Made by a program: the position numbers and the translations under genes
Notes under the pieces: generated by a model
Database searches by the model: none
What the model was told of the DNA's origin: nothing
Seen by the model: only the letters and a program-made list of their open reading frames with translations
Part shown: positions 46,735-56,081 of the stretch, in pieces
Layout of the letters: each line of letters starts with the position of its first letter
Position numbering within the stretch: the first letter of the stretch is position 1
Assembly: GCA_006969905.1 (NCBI GenBank)
Contig: CP030887.1
Span: 62,001 to 126,000 of the forward strand
Length of the DNA: 64,000 bases
DNA from: Balneolaceae bacterium
GTDB lineage: Bacteria > Bacteroidota > Rhodothermia > Balneolales > Balneolaceae
Direction: 5' to 3'

Positions 46735-48765
46735 TTGAACAAACTTAAAAACGAAAAAAGCCCTTATCTCCTCCAGCATAAAGATAACCCAGTTGACTGG
46801 TATCCCTGGGGAGAAGAAGCATTTGAAAAAGCTAAAAAGGAAAACAAACCTGTTTTTTTATCGATTGGTTATGCCACTTGTCACTGGTGCCATGTGATGG
46901 CCCATGAGAGCTTTGAAGATCCCGAAATAGCAGAAATACTCAACGATGCTTTCATCAATGTAAAAGTAGATCGTGAAGAACGGCCTGATATTGACAGTAC
47001 CTACATGACAGTATGCCAAATGCTAACTGGACATGGCGGATGGCCTCTTACGATAATAATGACTCCCGAAAAGAAACCTTTTTTTGCGGGCACATATATA
47101 CCTAAAGAAGCTCGCTTTAACCGCATTGGATTAAGACAACTTGTACCCGGAATAAAAGGAATGTGGAAACACGAACCTGAAAAAATCCGGAAAGCCGTTG
47201 ATAGCATCCAGGATGGCTTTTCAAAATCCCTTCAATTTGAAAAAGGGCCTTTTCCCGGAACAGAAGCATTGGATTATGCCGCTGAGCAGTTAACCACCCG
47301 GTTTGATGGAGAGTTTGGCGGATTTGGTTCTGCTCCAAAATTTCCCACTCCGCACAATTTGATGTTTCTTCTGCGTGAGTGGGAATTCAAAAAAGATAAC
47401 CGGTTTAAAGAAGCTGTAAAACAGACACTCACTTCTATGAGACTAGGTGGAATCTGGGATCATATTGGCTTTGGGTTTCATCGGTACTCTACAGACCGGG
47501 AGTGGCTTCTGCCTCATTTTGAAAAGATGTTATATGACCAGGCACTATTAATGATGGCATATACTGAAGGATGGCAGGTTTCTGAAAATCCACTATTCAA
47601 ACAGACCGTACAAGAAATCGCTGAATACGTATTCAGGGATTTACAACACAAAAGTGGGGCTTTCTATTCTGCCGAAGATGCCGACAGTGAAGGTGAAGAA
47701 GGAAAATTCTATGTATGGAATACAGATGAAATAGACCAGGAGCTTTCGGCTAAAGATACTGAGTGGTTTAAAAAGATATTCCGGTTTCGTGGTGAGGGTA
47801 ACTTCAAAGATGAGGCAACCAGACAATTTACAGGACAGAATATTCCTCACTTACTCAATGTACTTTCTGACGAGGAAAAGAGTCATTTCGAAAGTATAAG
47901 AACCCAGCTTTTTGAAAAGCGGGCCCTTCGTATTCGTCCCCAGCTTGATGATAAAATACTTACTGACTGGAATGCACTAATGATTGCTGCACTTGCCAAA
48001 GCCGGGGCGGTTTTTGAGAATGCATCATATATTGAGGCTGCTGAAAAAGCCTATCAGTTTATACATTCAGAGCTTTTCGCTGATAGCAAACTCCTTCACC
48101 GGTATAAAGACGATGATGCTGCTATAGACGGCTTTGCCGATGATTACGCTTTCCTTATCTGGGCTTCGATTGAACTTTATGAAGCTACATTTAAAACTAA
48201 GTATCTTACCCATGCCCTTGAACTGAATCACATATTTATTGACAGGTTTTGGGATAAAACAGATGGTGGTTTCTATTTATCCAATTATGATGAAGACCAG
48301 CCTTTGGGTAAGCAAAAGCAAATCTATGACGGAGCTATTCCCTCTTCAAATTCTGTAGCAATGTTGAACCTTATTCGTTTGAGCAGATTCACCGGGCAAA
48401 CGGCATTAGAGGAATTAGCAAATCAAATCGGGACTTATTTTTCCAACGACCTGATTCGTGCAGGTTCCAGTGTCACACTTGGATTACAAGCAATTCAATT
48501 CCTGAATTATAGTTCGAAGGAAATAGTAATTGCTGAAGGAAATACAGAATCGCATCCATTCACCTCTCTATTTCACGGTGAATTCATTCCTCAAAAAGTT
48601 CTTATCCTGAAAAAGAACGGTGATGATGCGTTAATTGATATTGCTCCTTATATAAAGTCCCAAAAACCTGTGGATAATAAAACGGCAGTTTATGTCTGTG
48701 AAAACTATTCCTGCCAGCGCCCGGTAACAACTATTTCTGAATTGAGGGAAGCTCTATCAAAATAG
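46735..48765 (+). CDS. Thioredoxin-fold DUF255/YyaL-type protein
   Basis: A 676-residue protein of the YyaL/SPATA20 group. The first domain is a thioredoxin-like DUF255 region with [31 protein letters not shown] (CxxC), and [23 protein letters not shown]. The rest is a six-hairpin-like (alpha/alpha)6 region ([24 protein letters not shown]-like, [32 protein letters not shown] in parts). The function is unknown. The start is TTG, giving [13 protein letters not shown]; an in-frame TAA precedes it and the family begins exactly so. Stop codon is four bases from the convergent metallophosphoesterase. Confidence 0.93.
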   Translation: MNKLKNEKSPYLLQHKDNPVDWYPWGEEAFEKAKKENKPVFLSIGYATCHWCHVMAHESFEDPEIAEILNDAFINVKVDREERPDIDSTYMTVCQMLTGHGGWPLTIIMTPEKKPFFAGTYIPKEARFNRIGLRQLVPGIKGMWKHEPEKIRKAVDSIQDGFSKSLQFEKGPFPGTEALDYAAEQLTTRFDGEFGGFGSAPKFPTPHNLMFLLREWEFKKDNRFKEAVKQTLTSMRLGGIWDHIGFGFHRYSTDREWLLPHFEKMLYDQALLMMAYTEGWQVSENPLFKQTVQEIAEYVFRDLQHKSGAFYSAEDADSEGEEGKFYVWNTDEIDQELSAKDTEWFKKIFRFRGEGNFKDEATRQFTGQNIPHLLNVLSDEEKSHFESIRTQLFEKRALRIRPQLDDKILTDWNALMIAALAKAGAVFENASYIEAAEKAYQFIHSELFADSKLLHRYKDDDAAIDGFADDYAFLIWASIELYEATFKTKYLTHALELNHIFIDRFWDKTDGGFYLSNYDEDQPLGKQKQIYDGAIPSSNSVAMLNLIRLSRFTGQTALEELANQIGTYFSNDLIRAGSSVTLGLQAIQFLNYSSKEIVIAEGNTESHPFTSLFHGEFIPQKVLILKKNGDDALIDIAPYIKSQKPVDNKTAVYVCENYSCQRPVTTISELREALSK

Positions 48766-48769
48766 ATGA

Positions 48770-49951
48770 CTATCGCAAAATAATGGTTGATACAGATGCA
48801 GGAGCCCCATACCTGAGTGGTGAAAGTGACGCACCAAGACCAGAGTTTATATTCGCAATCAATCCTTTTATCTCAAATTTACCAACCGGGTAAGGAGTTT
48901 CCATAAGCGCCGGATTTATGGTTACAAAAAAGAAAGGAATTACAATCTGCCCGCCATGTGTATGACCTCCCAGGTAGAGATGATAACCGGCATCAGCAGA
49001 AGCTTTCACCACTCTTTCAGAAGGTTGATGAGACATACTGATCCTTATCTCAGCATGGGTGCTGTCTTCCAGTAGATCATTCAATTCTCTCTCTGGTACT
49101 TTCACACTATAAGCCTCTGTTACCCCAGTCAATCTCACCGTCAGTTCATCCAAAACAAGATGGGTGTTCTCATTTTCCAGTACAGAAATGCCATGCTTCC
49201 CGAATTCCTCTTTCACATATCTTGTTCCATACCATATGTCATGATCTCCATACACTGCATAAACCCCATACCGGGAACCGATTTTGCCAAGCATCTCTGC
49301 TCCCAAAGGTATGTATGATTGTCCCTCTGTAATTAAGTCGCCGGTAAAAACCACCAGGTCAGGATTTAACTCATTTACTGCTTCCACATACTTCAACATT
49401 TTAGTTTGATCTGTAAAAGCATCTGCCTGCAAATCTGAAATGTGAACAATCTTTATTTCTTCGGGTTCTTCCAAACCTTCAACATCTACCACGACAGGCT
49501 CTTCAATTAATATGGAGTTGAAATCACTATAAGCTTTTGCACCTACAAAAATGGTCATCACCAGGATGAGCACTGATGAATAAAACGGAATGTTCTTTTT
49601 TACCTTTTGATAGCTATCCCTTGAGACCATCTTGAATATAAAAAAGACAATGGAAAGCGTGATTAACACCCAAAACAGTTGGGTCATTAATACGAAACCG
49701 TACCAGAAATAAAGGGCAAGGAAAGTACTCTGTGCATTATAACTAAGTCCCATATCCCCGTAATGCCAGATAATCAGGTATACAGGATAAACGAGGAATG
49801 ACATAAGAAACCACGAATATGCCATCTTTAGCATATAGGCTTGTTTAATGCGAAGCGAACCAAAAGCTTTCCAACCTCTCCACCAAACAAAAACCGCTAA
49901 GGGAAATACCATAGCGGTTGATAATAAAACAAGCTTTATGAAATAGGGCAT
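48770..49951 (-). CDS. Membrane-anchored metallophosphoesterase (YkuE/calcineurin-like)
   Basis: A 393-residue calcineurin-type phosphoesterase with about four N-terminal membrane helices (to about residue 150). The metal-binding motifs are HISDLQAD, VFTGDLIT, YGDHDIWYG (GDHD in place of the usual GNHD) and GGHTHGGQI. The group hydrolyses UDP-sugar or phospholipid headgroups in several bacteria, so the substrate here is open. It lies 8 bp after the DUF4412 gene on the minus strand, so the two are probably cotranscribed. Confidence 0.92.
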   Translation of the reverse strand: MPYFIKLVLLSTAMVFPLAVFVWWRGWKAFGSLRIKQAYMLKMAYSWFLMSFLVYPVYLIIWHYGDMGLSYNAQSTFLALYFWYGFVLMTQLFWVLITLSIVFFIFKMVSRDSYQKVKKNIPFYSSVLILVMTIFVGAKAYSDFNSILIEEPVVVDVEGLEEPEEIKIVHISDLQADAFTDQTKMLKYVEAVNELNPDLVVFTGDLITEGQSYIPLGAEMLGKIGSRYGVYAVYGDHDIWYGTRYVKEEFGKHGISVLENENTHLVLDELTVRLTGVTEAYSVKVPERELNDLLEDSTHAEIRISMSHQPSERVVKASADAGYHLYLGGHTHGGQIVIPFFFVTINPALMETPYPVGKFEIKGLIANINSGLGASLSPLRYGAPASVSTIILR

Positions 49952-49959
49952 CCGGTGGG

Positions 49960-50742
49960 TTAGTTACTCATCATCATCTTCCACATCAGCTCGGAAATAC
50001 CCAATAGGTTGACATTTGAAGGAACCTGGACCATTGCTTTTGCTATGCTGGATTCACTTATGCTTGTTACTTCCATAAGTTTAACTGTCCTGTCTTTCTT
50101 GGCATCATAAAACTCCACCATCATAGGGAAGTTTTTGCCTTGAAAGATAGTCTCACGCGACATGCCGTTTACTGTAGCCTCCATCTCTTCCGGTAAATTA
50201 TTCCAGCGTTGCCCCAGCATACCCCAGTTAATATCAATATTCGGAGTTAACCATACAGAGATGTAGTTCTCATTTCCCTGATCATCTTTGCTTTCTATAA
50301 TCATTTGAGCACACTCATAACCCATAATGGTTTTGGTCTCATCGGTATACCGGTAACTTGGATCTATTTTTTCTCCGCCTACCTTTACCGTTTCTTCCTG
50401 CTCACCACCAAACATAGAAGCCATATCAAAAAGCCCTTCAATTTCAGCCTTGGTTATTTGAAGCGCTTCACCCTCTCCCATCAGTACAACAAAATCCTTC
50501 ATGTCATTTCGAATGAGAAGGCCTCCGGCCTGGAAATTCTCACCAAAATTCATCTTGTCTTCTCCCTGGAAAAAAATCCGGTCTGAAGTTATATACATAT
50601 TCACTTCATTCACCTCCGGCTTTCCATCGTTTGTACTGTATACATTCATTTGTATCTGCCCCTGGAACTGAGCCATCGCTGTCTGAGCGATAAATACGAG
50701 TGCAAAAACAAGTAGAGTAGTAATTCTTTTTTGATACTTCAT
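49960..50742 (-). CDS. DUF4412-domain exported protein
   Basis: A 260-residue protein with a signal peptide (ITTLLVFALVFIAQTAMAQ), followed by a beta-rich DUF4412-type domain: FQGQIQMNVYSTNDGKPEVNEVNMYITSDRIFF in pieces, ILIRNDMKDFVVLMGEGEALQI, YECAQMIIES and MEVTSISESSI. It resembles lipoprotein-localisation (LolA-like) folds and may sit in the periplasm. Function unknown. It precedes the metallophosphoesterase gene by 8 bp in a probable two-gene operon. Confidence 0.85.
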   Translation of the reverse strand: MKYQKRITTLLVFALVFIAQTAMAQFQGQIQMNVYSTNDGKPEVNEVNMYITSDRIFFQGEDKMNFGENFQAGGLLIRNDMKDFVVLMGEGEALQITKAEIEGLFDMASMFGGEQEETVKVGGEKIDPSYRYTDETKTIMGYECAQMIIESKDDQGNENYISVWLTPNIDINWGMLGQRWNNLPEEMEATVNGMSRETIFQGKNFPMMVEFYDAKKDRTVKLMEVTSISESSIAKAMVQVPSNVNLLGISELMWKMMMSN

Positions 50743-50800
50743 AATCCTTTCTTTATTGATTTAGCTTCTGCTTAAACGACCGAAAGCCCGGCTTGTTACA

Positions 50801-51931
50801 TCAGGCAGTAATAAGGTCACCAACTCCTACATTTACTTTTTTGATCCAGCCGCCTGCTACCACATCGTCACCTTCGTAACAAACCACAGCCTGACCCGGA
50901 GTAATAGCTTCCCGTCCCGTTGGGAAATGAACACGGATTTCATCTTCCCCGGTTTGGGTGATGGTTCCATGAGCACCATCGTCGTTGTACCGGATGGCCC
51001 CGATAATTTCCATTTCTTCTTTGGGGATTTTATCGTACTTGATGAGATTTACTTCCTGTGCAATAAGAGTAGAACTAATCAGGTCTTCCTTTTCACCAAT
51101 AGTAATGGTATTTGTGTAAGGGTTTATTTCGGTAACGTACACCGGTTTTCCCATTGGCAAATTTAATCCACGGCGCTGGCCTATGGTATAAAAAGGATAG
51201 CCCTCGTGTTCCCCAAGAATGTTCCCCTCTTTATCTACAAACTTACCCCCGCTTACCTTTTCTTTGAGGCCGGGCACTTTGTCTTTCAGGAATCTCCGGT
51301 AATCATCATCAGGTACAAAACAGATCTCATAAGAATCGGGCTTGTTCGCCACATTCAGCAAACCATGATCTTCGGCTATTTGCCGTATCTCGGTTTTAGA
51401 ATATCCTCCCAATGGAAAAATAGTTCGGGCTAGGTGCTTTTGAGCCACTCCCCACAATGCATAGGATTGATCTTTTTTGGGGTCAAGGCCTCTTGAGATC
51501 ACATATCGTCCGTTCTCTTCTCTTACCCTTGCATAATGCCCCGTGGAAATAAAATCACAGCCCAGGTTGTCTGCACGTTTTAGCAGTGCGGCCCATTTAA
51601 TGTGCGTATTACACAACACACAGGGATTTGGGGTACGCCCTTCCATATAATCGCCTACAAAACGGTCAATCACCCAATCGCCAAACTCTTCGCGGATATC
51701 CACGATAAAATGTTTGAAACCGTGATTTACCGCGATATGGCGTGCATCGTTCATACTCTCTACGGTACAACAGCCGGTTTCCTTCCCGTTATTACCCCCG
51801 CTGCGGTGGTAATCCCAGGTTTTCATCGTGATGCCGATGACCTCATAGCCTTGTTCTCTGAGCATTACCGCAGCCACCGAGGAATCCACTCCCCCGCTCA
51901 TAGCTACCAATACTCTTCCTTTTTTACTCAT
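50801..51931 (-). CDS. mnmA: tRNA-specific 2-thiouridylase
   Basis: This enzyme installs 2-thiouridine at U34 of Lys, Glu and Gln tRNAs. The 376 residues begin KGRVLVAMSGGVDSSVAAVML (PP-loop), with the first catalytic Cys in GRTPNPCVLCNTHIKW and the second in SYEICFVPDDDYRRF. A short insertion with KETGCCTVESMNDARHIA after the PP-loop is seen in many Bacteroidota versions. C-terminal TGQRRGLNLP-type block is present (TIGQRRGLNLPMGKPVYV). It is monocistronic with a repeat element just upstream. Confidence 0.97.
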   Translation of the reverse strand: MSKKGRVLVAMSGGVDSSVAAVMLREQGYEVIGITMKTWDYHRSGGNNGKETGCCTVESMNDARHIAVNHGFKHFIVDIREEFGDWVIDRFVGDYMEGRTPNPCVLCNTHIKWAALLKRADNLGCDFISTGHYARVREENGRYVISRGLDPKKDQSYALWGVAQKHLARTIFPLGGYSKTEIRQIAEDHGLLNVANKPDSYEICFVPDDDYRRFLKDKVPGLKEKVSGGKFVDKEGNILGEHEGYPFYTIGQRRGLNLPMGKPVYVTEINPYTNTITIGEKEDLISSTLIAQEVNLIKYDKIPKEEMEIIGAIRYNDDGAHGTITQTGEDEIRVHFPTGREAITPGQAVVCYEGDDVVAGGWIKKVNVGVGDLITA

Positions 51932-51950
51932 TCTTATATTTTTCCAAGCC

Positions 51951-52038
51951 TGTCATTTCGATCCCGAGCATTCGGGAGAGAAATCTAAAGGGTGCTTTAA
52001 TGGCAATTTTCAGATTTCTCCCTCCGGTCGAAATGACA
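51951..52038. repeat. 88-bp palindromic repeat upstream of mnmA
   Basis: Perfect 10-bp ends TGTCATTTCG (51951-51960) and CGAAATGACA (52029-52038) with inner near-complementary arms GGGAGAGAAATCT and AGATTTCTCCCT. This GTCATTTCG-type element is common in Bacteroidota intergenic DNA. It starts 20 bp upstream of the mnmA ATG. No gene is seen between here and 52299. Confidence 0.75.
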
Positions 52039-52153
52039 AAGCTTATACCTTGATTTAAATCGGCAATAAAGATACGGCTTTTTCTAAACAAGCACGATGG
52101 GCTTTAATTGCTTGTAGTTATTAGCTCAATAGAAATGTACTCAAACTTGAAGT

Positions 52154-52200
52154 CATGCTGAATACTGAATCAAGTCATCACAGACTTGATTCAGCATCTG
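52154..52200. repeat. Palindromic repeat, second copy of the 9491 type
   Basis: ATGCTGAA and TCAAGTC arms pair with GACTTGATTCAGCAT (52183-52197). The heptamer TACTGAA inserted in the left arm is shared with the copy at 9491-9538. A further partial repeat (GATCCTGAAT, AGTTCAGGAAT) runs to about 52295 and abuts the VapC remnant. Confidence 0.7.
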
Positions 52201-52299
52201 TGAAGCACAACACTTCATACATAACTTTGCAAGCAGTTATTTCAATGGGATCCTGAATGGGTTGCTACTATCCTGTGAAAAAGTAAGTTCAGGAATGCT

Positions 52300-52569
52300 G
52301 TGATTCTTTACATGGGGCAGAAACTTATTGATCTGCCGGAGGCCATTCAAATAAGCGAAAAAGCAGAAAATCAAATGAAAGAACGAGAGTTCCACGTAAA
52401 CTCAGTTCAAGTTTATGATCTGGCAGAAAAATCTGATTGTTCTTCCTACGATTGTGAAGTCATCAGTCTTACAGAAGAGCTGGATACCAAATTGATAACC
52501 AAGGACAAGCAGATCCTTCGTTCATTTTCGGGGCGATCTGCTAAACCATTGGATGTCCTTAACTCGTAG
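52300..52569 (+). pseudogene. C-terminal remnant of a VapC-like PIN-domain toxin
   Basis: The 89-residue frame resembles the second half of a PIN-domain VapC toxin. It has an SDCSSYDCEVISLTEELDTKLITKDKQIL segment (in short: SSYDCE...LTEEL...LITKDKQIL), corresponding to the third and fourth acidic positions and the TxDKxIL end of PIN domains. The N-terminal half, with the first acidic residues, is missing, and no VapB antitoxin is present. Only a GTG at 52300 or an ATG at 52312 could start it, so I treat it as a decayed fragment, bounded upstream by repeats. Confidence 0.65.
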
Positions 52570-52804
52570 TATCGCCTCTTAACAAGCCGAATACAGCAGA
52601 CTCACACATAATGCCTGTTTATTACTTTACTTTTAAACTTTAAATTATGTGTCGAGGCCGCTTAAACACCTTATCATTACGCCAATTAAGCACAAAGCTA
52701 AATTCAATATTAAACTGAACATTTATATGATAATTTCATTTTGATACTTGATTCCATATTTTTGGAATCAATTTCAAAGCTGATTCATTCAACAGGTAAA
52801 TTCT

Positions 52805-53272
52805 TTGTTTAAAAAAACTAAGCTCCTTAAATCTGCTTACAAGTTATCAACCCGACTACTGCTAATCATATTTGCTATGCATGTGCTAAGCATTCACAGT
52901 CTGGCAGAGTCGTTGGTGTATTGTTTTGAAGAAGATGGAGATGTGAATGTTGAATCAAAGGCAGAACTTGGAATTTTCTTTAATAGTGAAGCAGAGGTTC
53001 ATGAGAATGATGATCATAACCACGAACAAGAAACCATCTTTCACCAAGATAACGATCGCCACAACGATGTTCCCATTTCTTTACTCTGTGCCAAAGAAGA
53101 CAAGCTAAATCGGTTTGACCAGCAAAAAACAATCGCTGATCTTCAGCGAGCAGTTTTCCAAAAAAGTGAAATAATTCCTGCCTCCCGTTCACTCCAGCAA
53201 ACCATTTTCTTGCCGCCAGTTATAGAAAATCCTATCACCACCAATCTACAGACCGTAGTACTTCTGAATTAG
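52805..53272 (+). CDS. His/Asp-rich exported small protein at the head of the metal-efflux operon
   Basis: A 155-residue protein with a basic, hydrophobic N-terminus (KKTKLLKSAYKLSTRLLLIIFAMHVLSIHSLA) likely to be a signal peptide. It then has an acidic, His-rich stretch (VHENDDHNHEQE, HQDNDRHNDVP) suited to metal binding in the periplasm, and a Leu/Gln-rich end. The start is TTG (52805), with no ATG before the signal core except MHVLS inside it. It precedes the czcC-like gene and is probably part of the same efflux operon. No known family is recognised. Confidence 0.6.
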   Translation: MFKKTKLLKSAYKLSTRLLLIIFAMHVLSIHSLAESLVYCFEEDGDVNVESKAELGIFFNSEAEVHENDDHNHEQETIFHQDNDRHNDVPISLLCAKEDKLNRFDQQKTIADLQRAVFQKSEIIPASRSLQQTIFLPPVIENPITTNLQTVVLLN

Positions 53273-53395
53273 GCCACACAGCCAGCCTCATCTATACCTA
53301 ATTCACATTGAGAATGTCCTACATGTTTCACAGGATCATTGTATCCCTTGCGCATTTCTCATCAATCTATAACAGCTAAAAAAGGCTGAACATAC

Positions 53396-53539
53396 ATGTC
53401 TAAAATTATAAAAACGATGCTGTTCATCGGTATGCTTGTGCTTGCTGCCGGTTGTGCCAGCGAACGAACAGTACTTGAAATACCATCTGAAAGCACACCT
53501 ACAGAAAAAAAACCTAAGGAATATCCCCCAGGATTTTAA
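53396..53539 (+). CDS. Small lipoprotein or detached lipoprotein signal of the CzcC-like gene
   Basis: A 47-codon frame encodes a near-perfect lipoprotein leader (basic SKIIKT, hydrophobic MLFIGMLVLA, lipobox AAGC with Cys19) and a Pro/Lys-rich linker ending PKEYPPGF. Outer-membrane factors of CzcC type usually carry exactly such a leader, and the TolC frame immediately downstream has no signal peptide of its own. The two frames differ by one base (a minus-one shift), so this is probably the broken-off N-terminus of the next gene. An independent small lipoprotein remains possible. Confidence 0.55.
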   Translation: MSKIIKTMLFIGMLVLAAGCASERTVLEIPSESTPTEKKPKEYPPGF

Positions 53540-53574
53540 ATGGAAGTTTAAACCCATCAGCTAATTCGATTGCT

Positions 53575-54765
53575 GTGGGTGATACGCTGACCTATCAATC
53601 AGCAATAGCTAAAACGCTACTAGATAACCCCAGTCTACAAAGTTACGCCTGGCAGGTCCGGGTTAAGGAAGCCGAGCGTATTCAGGCAGCTTTGTTGCCC
53701 AACCCAGAGCTGGAAGCCGAAATGGAAAACTTCGGTGGAACTGGCCCTTTTGAAGGCTATGGTTCTAGAGAAACCACCATTCGGCTCAGTCAAAAGATAC
53801 TCCTGGGTGCCGACCGCATGAAACGAAAACGACTGTCCGGTTTAACAACTGAACTTGCTGAGTGGGATTATGAAACACAGCGTTTGAATACGCTCACCGG
53901 GCTCACCCAAGCCTATATTTCTGCACTGGAAGCCCAGCTACAGTGGGTGCAACAAAAAGAATTAGTGGATGTTGCTCGACAATTTTATGAAAGTATATTG
54001 GCACAAGTCGAAGCCGGAAAAGTGTCAGGACTGGAAAAAATGAAAGCCCAGGTTGAACTCTCTCGTGCACACATTGATTTGGAAAACAGGCGTAATTCGA
54101 TGGAATCAGCTTTTGCCACACTGGCCTCATTTTGGGGAGCCCGTGAGGTGTCATTTACATCTTTGAATGGTAAGCTTGATATACCAGAATCTATCCCAAA
54201 CTATCAGTTAGTGGAGAGATTCATTGAACAAAATCCGGACGTAGCCCGATGGACTACCGAAATTCAACAGCGAAAAGCGTCTCTTTCATTTGAGCAATCC
54301 AAAGCTATTCCGGATATGAAAATCAGTGCCGGATACCGGCGAATAGAAGATCTGGATGCAGAAGCTGCTTTGGTCGGAGTATCTATTCCCATTCCATTTT
54401 TTAACCGGAATCAGGGAAACGTAAAGGCGGCTCGCTATGAGCTCAACCGTGCAGAAACTCAGCGGGAGTCGACCCGAATTGAAGTGCAAAAAGCCCTTCA
54501 AAGTAGCCATAACAAGTTGCAGGCTGCTTTATATGAGGTCGAACAACTGCAAGCTGAAGTCTTGCCCGGAGCCGAAACAGCTTATGAAGCTGCACAAACC
54601 GGTTACCGTCAAGGTAAGTTTGATTTCCTTGAAGTACTGGATGCTCAGCGAACGTTATTTACCAGCCGGACCCGCTACGTGCAGGCATTGGCCGAATTAA
54701 ACCGAGCAGTAGCTAATGTTGAACGTTTGATCGGCACACCTCTCAAAGAAATTTCTACCAACTAA
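53575..54765 (+). CDS. CzcC/CusC-family outer-membrane factor (TolC family), N-terminus shifted out of frame
   Basis: A 396-residue outer-membrane efflux component whose body resembles CzcC: LLPNPELEAEMENFGGTGPFEGY, TLTGLTQAYISALEAQL-like helices, VSIPIPFFNRNQGNVKAARYELNRAE, and YRQGKFDFLEVLDAQRTLFTSR. The frame opens at 53518 after a stop, and its only start is GTG at 53575, which leaves no signal peptide. The leader is found at 53396-53539 in another frame, so a one-base shift between 53518 and 53537 (near the CCCCC or TTTT run) is likely. Sequencing error, real inactivation or programmed slippage cannot be separated here. CusB- and CusA-like genes follow after 13 and 43 bp. Confidence 0.88.
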   Translation: MGDTLTYQSAIAKTLLDNPSLQSYAWQVRVKEAERIQAALLPNPELEAEMENFGGTGPFEGYGSRETTIRLSQKILLGADRMKRKRLSGLTTELAEWDYETQRLNTLTGLTQAYISALEAQLQWVQQKELVDVARQFYESILAQVEAGKVSGLEKMKAQVELSRAHIDLENRRNSMESAFATLASFWGAREVSFTSLNGKLDIPESIPNYQLVERFIEQNPDVARWTTEIQQRKASLSFEQSKAIPDMKISAGYRRIEDLDAEAALVGVSIPIPFFNRNQGNVKAARYELNRAETQRESTRIEVQKALQSSHNKLQAALYEVEQLQAEVLPGAETAYEAAQTGYRQGKFDFLEVLDAQRTLFTSRTRYVQALAELNRAVANVERLIGTPLKEISTN

Positions 54766-54778
54766 TTATTTAAACCCC

Positions 54779-56038
54779 ATGAAACAGAGATTAAAAACCA
54801 TGAAAATTACTAACCTATTAATTCCGATATGGATGTTGCTTTTGAGTGGATTTGTCATGAGCGGCTGTAGCTCTCAAAATGAATCAATGCCACAAATTAA
54901 AAGTTATGCTACGGCCGATGAACATGGCTCTGAAGAAGCCCAACAAACGGAGGAAGAAGACGAGCCTTCCGGTGAAGTACATTTATCACAAGAGCAAATG
55001 GCTTCTCTTAACATCAACGTGGATACATTGAAAGCAGGAAGTGCAAGCTCTGTGATTCAGCGGCCAGCCAGTGTAATGTACGATATGGATCGCATCGCAA
55101 AAATAGGCCCGCGAGTTGAAGCCAAAGTGGTGAAGGTGCTAAAAGGTTTGGGCGATTATGTGGAAGAAGGCGAGCCTATTGCTCAGATGAGCAGCATCGA
55201 TCTTGGCAAGATCAAAGCCGATTACATTCGCCTACGAGCAACCATAAAAAAGGAAAAAGCCCACTTTAAACGTGAACAAAATTTGCACGAACAAGACATA
55301 TCAAGTCAGGCTGAGCTCTTGCAGGCCGAACTGGAATATGAGCAAGCAAAAGCAGAGCTTGATGCAGCCACAGAAGCTTTGCGTTTGTACGGATTATCAC
55401 AAAATGACATCCAAAATATTAAGGCCGGAAGTGAGACTCCGCTTTCCTATTTCTATATAAGCAGTCCGCTAAGTGGAACCATTCAGGAGCGGAATCTTTC
55501 TCCCGGACAAACCATCAGTCCTAACGAAACACCGGTTCATGTAGCCGATTTGTCCAAAGTATGGGTAATGATAGATGGGTATGAGCAAGATATTCGCTAC
55601 CTGGAAACCGGCCTGGGGGTTGAACTATCTGTACGCAGTATGCCAGGTATGACGCTTAAAGGCACTACAGACTGGATCTCCTACCAACTGGAAAAAGAAA
55701 CCCGAACCCTTCCCGTACGTGCGCTTTTTGATAATCCAGATGGGAAACTTCGAGCGGGCATGTTTGGTACGACGCGTATCTACACTAATTCAAAGGAAAC
55801 CGCTGTCCTCATTCCGGTTGATGCCGTTCAGCAAATCGAAGGCTCTGACCAAGTATTTGTGCCCGGTGATGAGACCGGAAGTTTTCGTCCGGTAACCGTT
55901 ACGCTTGGAAATGAACGAGACGGTTTTGTTGAAGTGATCTCCGGTTTAACACCTGGGCAAACAGCCGTGGTTTCCGGTGCTTTTGACCTGAAATCAGCTC
56001 TTACCGCCGCAACCCGGAGTGCAGATCATGGCCACTAA
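54779..56038 (+). CDS. CzcB/CusB-family RND efflux periplasmic adaptor lipoprotein
   Basis: A 419-residue membrane-fusion protein that links the inner-membrane RND pump to the outer-membrane factor. The N-terminus holds a lipobox-like LLSGFVMSGC. An acidic linker (ADEHGSEEAQQTEEEDEPSG in parts), then a barrel-sandwich hybrid (ARVEAKVVKVLKGLGDYVEEGEPIAQMSS-type lipoyl half), a coiled-coil hairpin (IKKEKAHFKREQNLHEQDISSQAELLQAELEYEQAKAELDAATEALR in parts), and C-terminal beta-barrel domains follow. The acidic/His-bearing N-terminal stretch may bind metal. A shorter start at MKITN (54800) is possible. Confidence 0.92.
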   Translation: MKQRLKTMKITNLLIPIWMLLLSGFVMSGCSSQNESMPQIKSYATADEHGSEEAQQTEEEDEPSGEVHLSQEQMASLNINVDTLKAGSASSVIQRPASVMYDMDRIAKIGPRVEAKVVKVLKGLGDYVEEGEPIAQMSSIDLGKIKADYIRLRATIKKEKAHFKREQNLHEQDISSQAELLQAELEYEQAKAELDAATEALRLYGLSQNDIQNIKAGSETPLSYFYISSPLSGTIQERNLSPGQTISPNETPVHVADLSKVWVMIDGYEQDIRYLETGLGVELSVRSMPGMTLKGTTDWISYQLEKETRTLPVRALFDNPDGKLRAGMFGTTRIYTNSKETAVLIPVDAVQQIEGSDQVFVPGDETGSFRPVTVTLGNERDGFVEVISGLTPGQTAVVSGAFDLKSALTAATRSADHGH

Positions 56039-56081
56039 TGCAGATCGGATCAATAAAATTATCACCCTGAATATTTGACCT

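Noticed and set aside
46701-46750. ATG at 46701 as start of the YyaL-type gene
   Set aside because: That frame stops after 15 codons. The TTG at 46735 opens the correct frame and gives the family N-terminus.
52604-52652. 9-bp inverted repeat ACACATAAT/ATTATGTGT before the His-rich gene
   Set aside because: The arms are 31 bases apart and AT-rich. It could be an operator, but nothing else supports it.
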